In this document: piece after piece, positions 25,625-37,337 of the stretch
Layout: every line of letters starts with the position of its first letter
How positions within the stretch are numbered: the stretch's first letter is position 1
Origin: Christensenella sp.
Lineage (GTDB): Bacteria; Bacillota; Clostridia; Christensenellales; UBA3700
DNA: 64,000 bases
Direction of reading: 5' to 3'
Assembly (NCBI GenBank): GCA_022784465.1
Contig: JALFUR010000004.1
Span: forward strand, 141,804-205,803
Notes under the pieces: model-generated
Database searches by the model: none
What the model saw: the letters and a program-made list of their open reading frames with translations, nothing else
What the model was told of the DNA's origin: nothing
Position numbers and translations under genes: made by a program

Positions 25625-27145
25625 ATGGATAGAACGTATATTTGTATTGATTTAAAATCATTTTATGCATCAGTAGAATGTGTAGAGAGAGGATTGAATC
25701 CTTTGACTACACATTTAGTTGTTGCGGATCAATCAAGAACGGAAAAGACTATTTGTTTAGCAGTATCGCCATCTTTAAAGGAATATGGGATTCCTGGAAG
25801 AGCGAGATTGTTTGAAATTAATCAAAAGATTAAACAAATAAATAAACAACGTTTAGCAAATGCAACCTCTATAGGTTTCAATGGCGAGTCATATGATAGT
25901 ATAGAACTTACAAAGGATAAAAATAAGGCATTGAAAATGATAATAGCGCCACCTCAAATGCAAAAGTATATAGAGGTAAGCACAAAAATATATAATATAT
26001 ACTTATCTTTTGTTTCTTCAGAGGATATTCATGTTTATTCTATTGATGAAGTTTTTATTGATATAACTTCATATTTAAATCCTTTGAAAATATCTGCTTA
26101 TGAATTTACTAAAAATATAATTTATAAAGTATATCAAGAGACTGGAATAACGGCAACGGCAGGAATTGCCAATAATTTATATTTAGCAAAAGTTGCTATG
26201 GACATTGTAGCTAAGCATCAAAAGGCAGATGACAAAGGGGTAAGAATTGCTACATTAGATGAAATAAGTTATAGAAAAACTCTATGGGAATACAAACCTT
26301 TAACGGATTTTTGGAGAATAGGAAAAGGAATACAAAATAGACTTCACAAATTAGGATTGTATACAATGGGAGACATTGCTTTATGTTCTATTGGTAGCGT
26401 TAATAGCAAATATAATGAAGATTTATTGTATAAAGAATTTGGAATAAATGCAGAATTATTAATAGATCACGCATGGGGCTGGGAGCCTACAACAATAGCT
26501 ACAATTAAATCATATAGACCAAGTGTTAATAGTTTAAGCGTTGGGCAAGTGTTACATGAAGCATATGATTATGATAAGGCAAGAGTAATAGTTAAGGAAA
26601 TGATAGATTCCTTATCTTTAGATATGGTGGAGAAAAAAGTAGTTACAAATCAACTTGGATTATATATAGGGTATGATAGAGAAAATATAGATAATAGTAA
26701 AATATTAGAAAACTATAAAGGTGAAATTGTCTTTGATATGTATGGGAGAATGGTTCCAAAAAGTGCTCATGGAAGTATAAATCTAGACATATTTACTTCA
26801 TCCACAAAAAAACTTACAGATTCAATTTTGACTTTGTTTGATGAAATTGTTAATAAGGATTTAAGTATAAGAAGAATAAATATAAGTGCAAATCGTGTAA
26901 TATTAGAACAAAATATTCCTCAAGAAGAAAATTATATTCAATTAGATATGTTTAATGATTATAAAAGTTCTAATTTTTATGAAAACATAGAAAAAAGCGA
27001 ATTAGAAAAAGAAAAAAGAACACAGCAATCCATTATTAAAATAAAGAAAAAATATGGTAAAAACGCCATTTTGAAGGGAATGAATTTTGAAGAAGGAGCA
27101 ACAATGAAAGAAAGAAATAATCAAATAGGAGGACATAAAGCCTAA
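25625..27145 (+). CDS. uvrX: Y-family DNA polymerase (UvrX/YqjW type)
   Basis: This is an error-prone translesion polymerase of 506 residues. The palm motifs are present: 'YICIDLKSFYASVEC' at the N-terminus and 'VYSIDEVFIDIT' near residue 140, giving the catalytic Asp/Asp-Glu set. The little-finger region follows ('SLSVGQVLHEAYDYDKARV'). The C-terminal ~60 residues are Lys/Glu-rich. 'AGAGG' precedes the ATG. It overlaps by one base a YolD-like gene, the normal partner of UvrX in Bacillota. UV-damage induction is inferred from the upstream SOS-like box. Confidence 0.92.
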   Translation: MDRTYICIDLKSFYASVECVERGLNPLTTHLVVADQSRTEKTICLAVSPSLKEYGIPGRARLFEINQKIKQINKQRLANATSIGFNGESYDSIELTKDKNKALKMIIAPPQMQKYIEVSTKIYNIYLSFVSSEDIHVYSIDEVFIDITSYLNPLKISAYEFTKNIIYKVYQETGITATAGIANNLYLAKVAMDIVAKHQKADDKGVRIATLDEISYRKTLWEYKPLTDFWRIGKGIQNRLHKLGLYTMGDIALCSIGSVNSKYNEDLLYKEFGINAELLIDHAWGWEPTTIATIKSYRPSVNSLSVGQVLHEAYDYDKARVIVKEMIDSLSLDMVEKKVVTNQLGLYIGYDRENIDNSKILENYKGEIVFDMYGRMVPKSAHGSINLDIFTSSTKKLTDSILTLFDEIVNKDLSIRRINISANRVILEQNIPQEENYIQLDMFNDYKSSNFYENIEKSELEKEKRTQQSIIKIKKKYGKNAILKGMNFEEGATMKERNNQIGGHKA

Positions 27146-27546
27146 TGGGAGCATATGACGATATAATCAATTATCCACACCATCAATCAAAAACTCATTC
27201 AAAAATGTCTTTATATGATAGATCTGCGCAGTTTGCTCCATTTGCCGCATTAAGTGGATATGGTGAAGCAATAAATGAAACGGGAAGATATGTTGATCAA
27301 AAAAGGGAATTAGATGAATCAGAAAAAGAAGAAATTTCCATGATTTTAAATAATATAAATAATTCTATTAAAGACAATCCTAAAATTACAGTTATCTATT
27401 TTGTAAAAGATAAAAAGAAAAATGGTGGGAGTTATTTAAGTTATATTGGACAAGTTAAAAGAATAGATTTAGATAATAGGCAAGTTGTTTTTTTAGATAA
27501 AAAGAAAATAAATATCGAAGATATTACATCAATCATTTTAAATTAA
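27145..27546 (+). CDS. YolD-like protein
   Basis: The 133-residue protein matches the YolD family: 'YDDIINYPHHQSKTHSKMSLYDRSAQFAPFAALSGY' in the N-terminal third and 'KRIDLDNRQVVFLDKKKI' near the C-terminus. YolD proteins accompany Y-family polymerases and have been compared with UmuD; the mechanism is not settled. It overlaps uvrX by one base (TAATG), so the pair are translationally coupled. A near-perfect hairpin follows the stop. Confidence 0.88.
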   Translation: MGAYDDIINYPHHQSKTHSKMSLYDRSAQFAPFAALSGYGEAINETGRYVDQKRELDESEKEEISMILNNINNSIKDNPKITVIYFVKDKKKNGGSYLSYIGQVKRIDLDNRQVVFLDKKKINIEDITSIILN

Positions 27547-27547
27547 A

Positions 27548-27577
27548 TAGGGCTGTTATAAACAGCCCTAATTCTAT
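27548..27577. terminator. Bidirectional terminator between yolD and groEL
   Basis: TAGGGCTGTT and AACAGCCCTA form a perfect 10-bp stem around ATA (27548-27570). T-rich sequence flanks both sides (ATTCTAT on plus, TTTAATTTAAAAT on minus), serving the convergent yolD and groEL. Confidence 0.75.
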
Positions 27578-27592
27578 GTTACTAATTTGTTA

Positions 27593-29522
<1,930 letters not shown>

Positions 29523-29543
29523 ATTAAGTACCTCCATAACGTT

Positions 29544-29570
29544 TTAGCACTCAAGGTGCTCGACTGCTAA
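29544..29570 (-). promoter_or_regulatory. CIRCE element (HrcA operator) of groESL
   Basis: TTAGCACTC-N9-GACTGCTAA matches the CIRCE consensus TTAGCACTC-N9-GAGTGCTAA with one substitution, placed between the promoter and the groES start. HrcA repression with heat induction is expected. hrcA itself is not in the window. Confidence 0.92.
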
Positions 29571-29578
29571 CATTTTGT

Positions 29579-29607
29579 ATTATACACTTATGTATACGCA
29601 TTGTAAA
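29579..29607 (-). promoter_or_regulatory. groESL promoter
   Basis: On the minus strand, TTTACA (29602-29607), a 17-nt spacer and TATAAT (29579-29584) lie directly upstream of the CIRCE element, so HrcA would bind over the start of transcription. Confidence 0.85.
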
Positions 29608-29694
29608 TACTTTTTTAGCAATTTTTTATTTTTTGTTTTTTGATACTTATATATATTTATATATATACATTTTTAGAACAATATAAATTAAGGT

Positions 29695-29740
29695 AAAAAA
29701 AAATAAATACACAATTTAATTAAAAAAAAGTGTATTTATT
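29695..29740 (-). terminator. Terminator of the ilvA-leu operon
   Basis: On the minus strand AATAAATACAC (29730-29740) pairs over 11 bp with GTGTATTTATT (29702-29712), followed by a run of Ts. It lies 20 nt after the leuB stop. Confidence 0.8.
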
Positions 29741-29760
29741 CTATTATTAAATAATTTAAA

Positions 29761-30852
29761 TTATTTGCTTATAATTTCGTCGACAATTAATTTGCCCATT
29801 TCGCTACATCCAACAAGTTTTAGCTCTTGATTGTCATCGTGAGACATAATATCTTTGCATCTATATCCTTTATCTAAAACGTTAGAAACAGCTTTTTCAA
29901 TTTCGTCAGATTCTTTTGACATATTAAAACTGTATTTTAGCATCATTGCTGCAGATAAGATTGTTCCAATAGGATTTGCAATATCTTTTCCTGCAATATC
30001 TGGGGCTGAACCATGTATTGGCTCATATAAACCACATGATGAATCTCCTAAAGAAGAGGAAGGGATCATTCCAATTGAACCAGTAATCATAGATGCTTCA
30101 TCAGACAATATATCTCCAAACATGTTTTCTGTAACAATTACATCAAATTGAGAAGGATCTTTAACTATTTGCATTGCACAATTATCTACAAGCATATCTG
30201 TAAGTTCAACATCCTTATATTCTTCACTTAATCTATGCATTACGCTTTTCCATAGTCTTGAAGAATCTAATACGTTGCTTTTTTCTACAGAACATAATTT
30301 ATGATTTCTCTTTTGTGCAGTCTCAAATCCAATTCTACCAATTCTTTCAATTTCATGCTCAGCATATTTTAGTTCATCAATAGCAACTTTTTCATTGTTT
30401 TCATCAATAGTTGTATGTGTTCCAAAATAAATACCACCAATTAATTCTCTTACAATAATAAAATCTATACCTTTATTAACAATATCTGCCTTTAAAGGGG
30501 AAGATTGAGCAAGTTGAGGCCAAATTTTTGCTGGTCTATTGTTAGAATAAACTTTCATTCCAGCTCTTAATTTAAGTAGTCCTTTTTCTGGTCTTAATTC
30601 GCCAGGCATTGAATTCCACTTTGGACCACCAACAGCACCAAGAAGGACACTATCTGATTTTATACATTTATCTAACATTTTTTGTGGTAATGGTTCACCA
30701 TATTTATCTATGGCAACTCCACCCATATCTACATCATCATATGTAAATGTATAATTATATTTTTTTGCAATTGCATTTAATACATTTATTGCTTGATTAA
30801 CAATTTCTGGACCGATTCCATCACCACGTATTACTGCTATTTTTTTATCCAT
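29761..30852 (-). CDS. leuB: 3-isopropylmalate dehydrogenase
   Basis: LeuB oxidises and decarboxylates 3-isopropylmalate to 2-ketoisocaproate with NAD. At 363 residues it starts 'KIAVIRGDGIGPEIV', carries 'AVGGPKWNSMPGELRPEKGLL', 'VRELIGGIYFG', 'DNCAMQIVKDPSQFDVIVTENMFGDILSDE' and the NAD loop 'PIHGSAPDIAGKDIANP'. It is the last gene of the unit, 10 nt after leuD, with a terminator behind it. Confidence 0.97.
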   Translation of the reverse strand: MDKKIAVIRGDGIGPEIVNQAINVLNAIAKKYNYTFTYDDVDMGGVAIDKYGEPLPQKMLDKCIKSDSVLLGAVGGPKWNSMPGELRPEKGLLKLRAGMKVYSNNRPAKIWPQLAQSSPLKADIVNKGIDFIIVRELIGGIYFGTHTTIDENNEKVAIDELKYAEHEIERIGRIGFETAQKRNHKLCSVEKSNVLDSSRLWKSVMHRLSEEYKDVELTDMLVDNCAMQIVKDPSQFDVIVTENMFGDILSDEASMITGSIGMIPSSSLGDSSCGLYEPIHGSAPDIAGKDIANPIGTILSAAMMLKYSFNMSKESDEIEKAVSNVLDKGYRCKDIMSHDDNQELKLVGCSEMGKLIVDEIISK

Positions 30853-30862
30853 ATTCTTACCT

Positions 30863-31348
30863 CTATTTTTTCAAAGATACTAATAATCCGCCTTTATCTA
30901 TAATGTTTTGAATAAAAGGAGGGAAAGGTTGTGCTTGATAAGTTTTATTTGTTGTCTCATCAAAAATAATTCCTGTATCAAAATCAATACTTACTTTATC
31001 TCCTGCATTAATTTCTTCTGCAGCTTTTTCACATTCAATTATTGGTAAACCAATATTTATAGAATTTCTATAAAAAATTCTTGCAAAACTCTTTGAAATA
31101 ACACATCCAACACCACATGTCTTAATTGAAAGAGGAGCATGCTCTCTTGAAGATCCGCATCCAAAGTTCCAACCAGCAACAATAATGTCTCCTTTTTTAA
31201 CATTCTTTACAAACTCAGGATCAATATCTTCCATGCAATGCATTGCTAATTCTTGAGCGTTTGGAGTATTAAGATATCTAGCAGGTATAATTACGTCTGT
31301 ATCTACATCATCTTTATATTTAAATACTTTTCCAATAGTTTTTTCCAT
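30863..31348 (-). CDS. leuD: 3-isopropylmalate dehydratase small subunit
   Basis: LeuD is the swivel-domain partner of LeuC. The 161-residue form has '[15 protein letters not shown]', '[20 protein letters not shown]' and '[17 protein letters not shown]', all typical of the short archaeal/clostridial subunit type that pairs with a ~420-residue LeuC. It follows leuC by 2 nt and precedes leuB by 10 nt, consistent with complex assembly from one mRNA. Confidence 0.97.
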   Translation of the reverse strand: MEKTIGKVFKYKDDVDTDVIIPARYLNTPNAQELAMHCMEDIDPEFVKNVKKGDIIVAGWNFGCGSSREHAPLSIKTCGVGCVISKSFARIFYRNSINIGLPIIECEKAAEEINAGDKVSIDFDTGIIFDETTNKTYQAQPFPPFIQNIIDKGGLLVSLKK

Positions 31349-31350
31349 AA

Positions 31351-32610
31351 TTAAATCTCCTTAGGCATTGTAATATATCCAGTCAATGCTGAAGCTGCTG
31401 CAGTATATGGACTTGCTAAATATACTTCACTTTTTACATGTCCCATACGTCCAACAAAGTTACGATTTGTTGTAGCTATACATTTTTCGCCTTCTGCAAG
31501 AATTCCCATATATCCACCTAAACATGGTCCACATGTTGGAGTAGATACTACAGCTCCTGCATCAATAAAGGCAGAGATGTATCCATTTTCAATACATTTT
31601 TTATAAATTTGCATTGTTGCTGGAATAATAATACAACGAACATTATCTGCAATTTTATTTCCTTTTAAAATTGAATATGCAGCTTGCATATCTTCCATTC
31701 TACCATTTGTGCAACTTCCAATTACTACTTGATCAATCTTAATGTTAGATAAATCTTTTGCAGGTTTTGTGTTCTCAGGTAAATGTGGACATGCAACAAT
31801 TGGCTCAAGAGTAGATAAGTCTATATCATATGTTTCATCATATTCAGCATCTATATCTGCTTCATATATAACAGGCTTTCTTTCACATCTATCTTTCATA
31901 TAATCTAATGTGATTTCATCAACAGGGAAAATACCATTTTTTGCACCTGCTTCAATTGCCATATTACATATACATAATCTATCATCCATAGATAAGTTTT
32001 TTACTCCATCGCCAACAAATTCCATTGAACGATATAAAGCTCCATCAACACCAATTTTTCCAATGATATATAAGATTAAATCTTTTCCTGAACAATTGCT
32101 CTTTAATTTTCCAGTTAAATTGAACTTAATTGCACTTGGAACTTTAAACCAAGCCATTCCTGTTGCCATTCCTGCAGCCATATCTGTTGATCCTACACCT
32201 GTTGAAAAAGCACCAAGCGCTCCATATGTACAAGTGTGGCTGTCTGCACCAATTATGCAATCTCCTGCAGTTACAACGCCTTGCTCAGGTAAAAGAGCAT
32301 GTTCAATACCCATTTTTCCAACATCATAAAAATGGCTTACACAATGTTCACATGCAAAGTTTCTACATGTTTTAGATTGCTCAGCTGCTTTAATATCTTT
32401 GTTTGGAACAAAGTGGTCTAGAACAATAGCAATTCTATCTTTATCAAAAACTGAATCAAATCCAGCTTTTTTAAATTCATTAATTGCAACTGGAGTTGTT
32501 ATGTCATTTCCTAAAATTATATCTAATTTTGCATTTATTAGTTGTCCTGCTACAACTTTATCTAGTCCAGCGTGAGCAGCTAATATTTTTTGAGTCATAG
32601 TCATTCCCAT
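31351..32610 (-). CDS. leuC: 3-isopropylmalate dehydratase large subunit
   Basis: LeuC isomerises 2- to 3-isopropylmalate with a 4Fe-4S cluster. The 419-residue length fits the LeuC type 2 family. '[23 protein letters not shown]' and the cluster cysteines in 'VIGSCTNG' and '[11 protein letters not shown]' are visible. 'GGAGG' lies 8 nt before the ATG at 32610; ATGs 6 and 12 nt further in are alternatives. The plus-strand ORFs at 31910 and 32163 are shadows. Confidence 0.96.
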   Translation of the reverse strand: MGMTMTQKILAAHAGLDKVVAGQLINAKLDIILGNDITTPVAINEFKKAGFDSVFDKDRIAIVLDHFVPNKDIKAAEQSKTCRNFACEHCVSHFYDVGKMGIEHALLPEQGVVTAGDCIIGADSHTCTYGALGAFSTGVGSTDMAAGMATGMAWFKVPSAIKFNLTGKLKSNCSGKDLILYIIGKIGVDGALYRSMEFVGDGVKNLSMDDRLCICNMAIEAGAKNGIFPVDEITLDYMKDRCERKPVIYEADIDAEYDETYDIDLSTLEPIVACPHLPENTKPAKDLSNIKIDQVVIGSCTNGRMEDMQAAYSILKGNKIADNVRCIIIPATMQIYKKCIENGYISAFIDAGAVVSTPTCGPCLGGYMGILAEGEKCIATTNRNFVGRMGHVKSEVYLASPYTAAASALTGYITMPKEI

Positions 32611-32622
32611 GTTCTTGACCTC

Positions 32623-34278
32623 CTATTTATTGTTAAATGCGCTTGTTAGGGCAGATACAGAAGCTTTAATAATATCTGTGTTAATTCCTGCACCCCAGCT
32701 CATATGACCATCTGGCCATTCAATACCAATATAGGCAACAGCAGAAGAGCCAGAACCACTATTTTGCATACTGTGTTCTGTGTATACTTTTAATTTGTAA
32801 ACTTGCTTTGTCAAAGACTTAATTGCGTTAGATACAGCATCTAATGAACCGTTACCATTAATGTTTATCATTCTTGTTGTTCCATTTAATGTAACAGCAA
32901 TATCTGCATTAACTCCATCTTCTTTTTGATGGAAATGCATTTCATCAATAGAAAGAGGGGAACTTCTATCAAAATATGTTGTTTTAAATATGTCTAATAC
33001 TTCAGCAACTTTCAACTCTTTATGTTCATGGTCAGATATACTCTTGCATAAATAACTTAAATGTTCTCTCATTTGAGGAGGTAATACATATCCATATGTT
33101 TGTTCAAGTAAATATCCAATTCCACCTTTTCCACTTTGTGAATTTACACGAATAACATCGGCATCATATGTTCTATGAATGTCTTTTGGATCAATTGGAA
33201 TATAAGGAACATTCCAAATTGTTGAATGTTTTTCTTCTTTGTATTTCATTCCTTTTGCAATAGCGTCTTGGTGACTTCCAGAGAAAGCTGCAAATACCAA
33301 AGAGCCAGCATAAGGAGATCTTTCATGAACGTGCATTCTTGTACATTTTTCATAAGTAGAAACAAGTTCAGGCATATTTGAAAAATCTAACTTTGGATCT
33401 ATACCATGTGAGTACATATTCATAGCTAATGTTACAACGTCAACATTTCCTGTACGTTCACCATTACCAAATAATGTTCCTTCAACTCTATCTGCACCTG
33501 CAAGCAATCCTAATTCAGCATCAGCAACACCTGTGCCTCTATCGTTATGAGGGTGAAGTGAAATTGTAACAAATTCACGATATTTAATATTTTTATGAAT
33601 ATATTCAACTTGGCTTGCAACAATATGAGGCATACTCATTTCTACAGTTACAGGTAAGTTGATAATTACATTGTTATCTTTAGAAGGCTCTAATACATCC
33701 AAAACAGCATTACATACTTCAAGAGCATATTCTGGTTCAGTTCCAGTAAAACTTTCTGGAGAATATTCAAATCTAAAGTTGCCTTCATATTCACTTGCAA
33801 GTTGTTTTACAAGTTTTGCTCCTTCTACAGCAATTTTCTTGATTTCTTCTTTAGACTTTTTAAATACTTGCTCTCTTTGTGCAACACTTACAGAATTGTA
33901 AAAATGTATAATTGCACTTGGGGCACCTTTACATGCATCAAAAGTCTTTCTAATTATGTGTTCACGACATTGTGTTAATACTTGAACTGAAACATCATTT
34001 GGAATCATGTTCTTTTCAATTAATGTACGTAAAAATTCATATTCAGTTTCAGATGCAGCAGGGAAGCCTACTTCAATTTCTTTAAAGCCTACTTTTAATA
34101 ACATTTTGTAGAACTCTAATTTTTCTTCCAAACTCATTGGAATAACTAAACTTTGATTTCCATCTCTTAAATCAACACTACACCATTGAGGTGCTTTTTC
34201 TATATGATCTTTTTTAACCCAATCATATTCCATTTTTGGTGGTAAATAGTAACCAATTTTATATTTTTTATTATCCAT
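32623..34278 (-). CDS. leuA: 2-isopropylmalate synthase (long, yeast/actinobacterial-type)
   Basis: LeuA condenses 2-ketoisovalerate and acetyl-CoA, the first committed leucine step. The 551-residue protein has the HMGL-like TIM barrel: 'WCSVDLRDGNQSL' (metal Asp), 'GFKEIEVGFPAASETEYEF', 'VTISLHPHNDRGTGVADAELG' (metal HxH-type site) and 'GNGERTGNVDVVTLAMNMY'. The C-terminal ~130 residues form a LeuA dimer/allosteric domain, consistent with leucine feedback. The variant reading 'LRDGNQSL' and the length fit the long LeuA family rather than the ~510-residue one. Confidence 0.93.
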   Translation of the reverse strand: MDNKKYKIGYYLPPKMEYDWVKKDHIEKAPQWCSVDLRDGNQSLVIPMSLEEKLEFYKMLLKVGFKEIEVGFPAASETEYEFLRTLIEKNMIPNDVSVQVLTQCREHIIRKTFDACKGAPSAIIHFYNSVSVAQREQVFKKSKEEIKKIAVEGAKLVKQLASEYEGNFRFEYSPESFTGTEPEYALEVCNAVLDVLEPSKDNNVIINLPVTVEMSMPHIVASQVEYIHKNIKYREFVTISLHPHNDRGTGVADAELGLLAGADRVEGTLFGNGERTGNVDVVTLAMNMYSHGIDPKLDFSNMPELVSTYEKCTRMHVHERSPYAGSLVFAAFSGSHQDAIAKGMKYKEEKHSTIWNVPYIPIDPKDIHRTYDADVIRVNSQSGKGGIGYLLEQTYGYVLPPQMREHLSYLCKSISDHEHKELKVAEVLDIFKTTYFDRSSPLSIDEMHFHQKEDGVNADIAVTLNGTTRMININGNGSLDAVSNAIKSLTKQVYKLKVYTEHSMQNSGSGSSAVAYIGIEWPDGHMSWGAGINTDIIKASVSALTSAFNNK

Positions 34279-34301
34279 TATATTTCTATCCTTTTTTTTT
34301 C

Positions 34302-34679
34302 TTATATTGTAGCGATGACTTCTACTTCTACAAGAACTCCTTTAGGTAATTCCTTTACAGCTACGCATGAACGTGCTGGCTTTGAAGTGAAGTATTTTCC
34401 GTATATTTCATTAAAAGCACTAAAATCACTCATGTTTTGGAGGTAACATACAGTTTTAACTGCATTTGAGAGTGATGTTCCAGCTGCAATCAGGATGTTA
34501 GATAGATTTTTACATACTTGCTCTGTTTGAGCTTCGATGGTTTTTGCCTCAACTAAACCATTTTCTGGGTTGATGGCAATTTGTCCAGACGTAAATACCA
34601 TATTGTTTATAACAATTGCTTGAGAATATGGACCAATTGCATCTGGGGCTTGTTTTGTGTAAATAATTTTTTTGTCCAT
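34302..34679 (-). CDS. ridA: RidA family reactive enamine/imine deaminase
   Basis: RidA hydrolyses reactive 2-aminoacrylate/2-aminocrotonate produced by PLP enzymes. The 125-residue protein has 'QAPDAIGPYSQAIVINNMVFTSGQ' at the N-terminus, 'NAVKTVCYLQNMSDFSAFNEIY' and the active-site Arg in 'KPARSCVAVKELPKG'. It lies 13 nt after ilvA, whose product directly generates the RidA substrate, a strong functional pairing. Confidence 0.95.
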   Translation of the reverse strand: MDKKIIYTKQAPDAIGPYSQAIVINNMVFTSGQIAINPENGLVEAKTIEAQTEQVCKNLSNILIAAGTSLSNAVKTVCYLQNMSDFSAFNEIYGKYFTSKPARSCVAVKELPKGVLVEVEVIATI

Positions 34680-34692
34680 TATTATTCTCCTT

Positions 34693-35889
34693 CTATTTTT
34701 TTATAGTGAATCCACTATTTCTTAATGCGTTTTCAATTTCTTGTACATGCTCGTAATTTCTTGTTTCTACAGAAATACGTAAATAGCATCCATTGATACT
34801 TGCTGTATCTCCAGATCTTTCATGATGTACAGATGTTACGTTTCCACCACATTCAGCAATGATTTTTGATACATCTTGTAATTGTCCTGGCTTGTCTACA
34901 AGTTCAATTAAAAGACTAGTTTTTCTACCAGATTTTTGTAGACCTCTTTCAATAACTCTAGATAATATTGAAACGTCAATATTACCACCAGATACAACAG
35001 CAACAACTTTTTTGCCTTTTGTAGGGAATTTATTAAACATGGCAGCAGCAACGGCAACAGCACCAGCTCCTTCAGCTACCATCTTTTGTTTTTCTATTAA
35101 TGCCAAAATTGCAGCAGCAATTTCATCTTCTGTTACTAAAGCAATTTCATCAACATATTCATTTATAATTTCAAATGTCTTTTCTCCTGGAGTTTTTACA
35201 GCAATACCATCAGCAATTGTAGATACGCTTGATAGATGTTCAATCTTTCCATCTTTAATTGAATTGTACATACTTGGCGCACCTAATGCTTGTACTCCAT
35301 AAACTTTAATTGAAGGGCGTAATTTCTTAACTGCATATGCAATACCAGCAATTAATCCGCCTCCACCAATTGGAACAATGATTGCATCAATGTCTGATAA
35401 TTCTTCAAGAATTTCTAGAGCAATAGTTCCTTGTCCAGCGATAACGTCATCATCGTCAAATGGATGAACAAATGTATATCCTTCTGAATCTCTTAATTGT
35501 AAAGCTTTATTATATGCATCATCATATACTCCTGGAACTAAAACAATTTCAGCTCCATATGATTTTGTTGCTTCAATTTTAGAAATAGGTGCACTATCTG
35601 GCAAACATACTACGGCTTTAATTCCAGCCTTTTGTGCAGCAAGAGCAACACCTTGAGCATGGTTTCCAGCAGAGCAGGCTATAACACCTCTTTTTTTCTC
35701 TTCATCTGATAAGTTTGCGATTTTAAATCCTGAACCACGTAATTTAAAAGAACCAGTATTTTGTAGACATTCTGGTTTTAGATAAAGTGTACATTCGTCT
35801 GTAATACCAGGTGCTTTTACAACGATGGTTTTACGAACTACATCTTTTAAAACTTCTTTCGCTTGATATATTTTTTCTAAGGATATCAT
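34693..35889 (-). CDS. ilvA: Threonine ammonia-lyase with ACT domain
   Basis: IlvA deaminates threonine (via 2-aminocrotonate) to 2-oxobutyrate. I place the start at 35889 ('MISLEKIYQAKEVLKDVVRKT'), giving 398 residues, because it aligns with family N-termini and has 'AAAGAGG' upstream, though ~12 nt away. The ORF track start at 35916 lacks a Shine-Dalgarno. The PLP Lys is in 'NTGSFKLRGSG', the Gly-rich loop is 'VPIGGGGLIAG', and a C-terminal ACT domain begins near 'TSLLIELVDKPGQLQDV'. The length fits the short TdcB/IlvA form. It heads the operon. Confidence 0.92.
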   Translation of the reverse strand: MISLEKIYQAKEVLKDVVRKTIVVKAPGITDECTLYLKPECLQNTGSFKLRGSGFKIANLSDEEKKRGVIACSAGNHAQGVALAAQKAGIKAVVCLPDSAPISKIEATKSYGAEIVLVPGVYDDAYNKALQLRDSEGYTFVHPFDDDDVIAGQGTIALEILEELSDIDAIIVPIGGGGLIAGIAYAVKKLRPSIKVYGVQALGAPSMYNSIKDGKIEHLSSVSTIADGIAVKTPGEKTFEIINEYVDEIALVTEDEIAAAILALIEKQKMVAEGAGAVAVAAAMFNKFPTKGKKVVAVVSGGNIDVSILSRVIERGLQKSGRKTSLLIELVDKPGQLQDVSKIIAECGGNVTSVHHERSGDTASINGCYLRISVETRNYEHVQEIENALRNSGFTIKK

Positions 35890-35936
35890 TTTTTTATTTA
35901 ACCTCTTTGTTAACATAAATATTAATATATTTATAT

Positions 35937-35965
35937 AGTTTAATTACTTATATTAATAATGTCAA
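35937..35965 (-). promoter_or_regulatory. Promoter of the ilvA-leu operon
   Basis: On the minus strand, a perfect -35 TTGACA (35960-35965) with a 17-nt spacer precedes TAAACT (35937-35942), a 4/6 match to the -10 consensus. No T-box motif or leucine-rich leader peptide is visible between here and ilvA. Confidence 0.5.
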
Positions 35966-36140
35966 GCAATGAAATAAAATATTGTAAAATTCCTTATTTT
36001 CAAGCAATTAGATAATTAAAATCAATTTTTCTTAATAAACTTTTATCTTCACTATTTAAGTAAAAAATAAGTGCTATAACGATTGTTTTTTTATCTTAAT
36101 TTATGTATTATGAGTATGAGTTTAATTAGAGGTGATACTT

Positions 36141-36587
36141 ATGGATAAATGGGATAAGAGATTTATGGAACTTACCGAAGTTGTTGGTAGTTGGTCAAGT
36201 TGTTTCAAACAAGATAGACATGTAGGTGCAATCATTGTTAAAGATAAAAGAATATTAACAACTGGTTATAACGGGGCTCCTGCTGGCGTATCTTCATGCG
36301 CAGAAAGGGCAGAATGTATTCGTGTAAATAAGGGAATTAAATCTGGAACTTGTCAAGAGTATTGCTATGCTGTTCATGCTGAACAAAATGCAATTATTCA
36401 AGCTGCAAAACTAGGCTTAGCTGTTGATGGCGCTACTTTGTATTGTACTCATCAACCTTGCACAATTTGCGCTAGAATGATTATTAATGCTGGTATTAAA
36501 AGAGTTGTTTATAAAAACGGATATCCAGATGAATTTTCATTACAATTATTTAATGAAGCTGGCGTTTTAATAGAAAAGATGGACTAG
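36141..36587 (+). CDS. Deoxycytidylate (dCMP) deaminase family protein (ComEB-like)
   Basis: The enzyme makes dUMP from dCMP for thymidylate synthesis. The ORF track starts at a GTG (36132), but 'AGAGGTGAT' is the Shine-Dalgarno for ATG 36141, giving 148 residues. The zinc deaminase motifs are both present: 'HAEQNAIIQAAKLG' and 'PCTICARMIINAG'. 'WDKRFMELTEVVGSWSSCFKQDRHVGAIIV' matches the family N-terminus. It is followed after 9 nt by a membrane protein gene. Confidence 0.92.
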   Translation: MDKWDKRFMELTEVVGSWSSCFKQDRHVGAIIVKDKRILTTGYNGAPAGVSSCAERAECIRVNKGIKSGTCQEYCYAVHAEQNAIIQAAKLGLAVDGATLYCTHQPCTICARMIINAGIKRVVYKNGYPDEFSLQLFNEAGVLIEKMD

Positions 36588-36596
36588 CCTTGTTTT

Positions 36597-37337
36597 ATGA
36601 AGAATAAAATTTCCAAATCATCAGAATTAATGTGGGTTTTGGGACTTGTTTTGGTCGCACTAGGCGTTTGTATTTGCAAAAAAGCAGATTTAGGCGTTTC
36701 CATGATAGCTGCACCTACATTTATTTTATTTGAGTTTTTAGCACCTCTTTGGAGTGGCTTTTCTGTAGGTATGATAGAGTATCTATTTCAAGGAATAATT
36801 TTGCTTACACTATGCTGTGTTGTACAAAGATTTAATTGGAGATACTTACTTGCATTTTTAACTGCTGTTATCTATGGCTATATTATGGATTTATGGATTC
36901 TTATTCTTGGAACTGAACCATTTAAATATATTTGGCTTAGATGGATAATGTTGTTTGTAGGTGATGCTGTTACAGCTTTAGGTGTAGCTTGCTTTTTTAG
37001 AACATATATGCCACTTCAAGTTCATGAATTGTTTGTTGCAGAAGTTGTAGATAGATATAAGTTTAAATTGCATAAAACAAAATTGATTTTTGATTTATCA
37101 TTTTTAACTTTATCTATTGTTTTAGCATTAGTGTTATTTAGAGATGTGGCATCATTTGATTGGAAAACAATTTTTTATGCAAGTTTCCACAGCATAGGAA
37201 TTGGTACAATAATTACCACTTTTATAAACTCTCCAATTATAAGTTTTTCCGGGAAACTGCTTGATAAAATATTCGATTATACGCCACTTTTCCCAAAATT
37301 AGAAACTGTACTTAAAAGAAAAAAAAGTGAACAATAA
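36597..37337 (+). CDS. YczE-like integral membrane protein
   Basis: The 246-residue protein has five or six hydrophobic segments spread over residues 10-215 and the N-terminal pattern 'LGLVLVALGVCICKKADLGVSMIAAP' seen in YczE/YitT-like (DUF6198-type) proteins, ending in a Lys/Arg-rich tail. Function is unknown. No good Shine-Dalgarno precedes the ATG, so expression may depend on coupling to the upstream deaminase gene. The stop codon lies inside the loop of the terminator hairpin. Confidence 0.65.
   Translation: MKNKISKSSELMWVLGLVLVALGVCICKKADLGVSMIAAPTFILFEFLAPLWSGFSVGMIEYLFQGIILLTLCCVVQRFNWRYLLAFLTAVIYGYIMDLWILILGTEPFKYIWLRWIMLFVGDAVTALGVACFFRTYMPLQVHELFVAEVVDRYKFKLHKTKLIFDLSFLTLSIVLALVLFRDVASFDWKTIFYASFHSIGIGTIITTFINSPIISFSGKLLDKIFDYTPLFPKLETVLKRKKSEQ

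Noticed and set aside
27171-27179. TTATCCACA inside the YolD-like gene as a DnaA site
   Set aside because: Single copy within coding sequence (Asn-Tyr-Pro-His), with no accompanying boxes.
31910-32329. Plus-strand ORF of 139 residues within leuC
   Set aside because: Antisense shadow of a well-supported gene.
34859-35302. Plus-strand ORF of 147 residues within ilvA
   Set aside because: Antisense shadow; composition is Ser/Thr/Ala/Pro-rich, as expected from a complement of a conserved gene.
35890-36131. T-box or leucine leader peptide before ilvA-leu
   Set aside because: No GGTGG/T-box sequence, specifier hairpin, or Leu-rich short ORF was visible.
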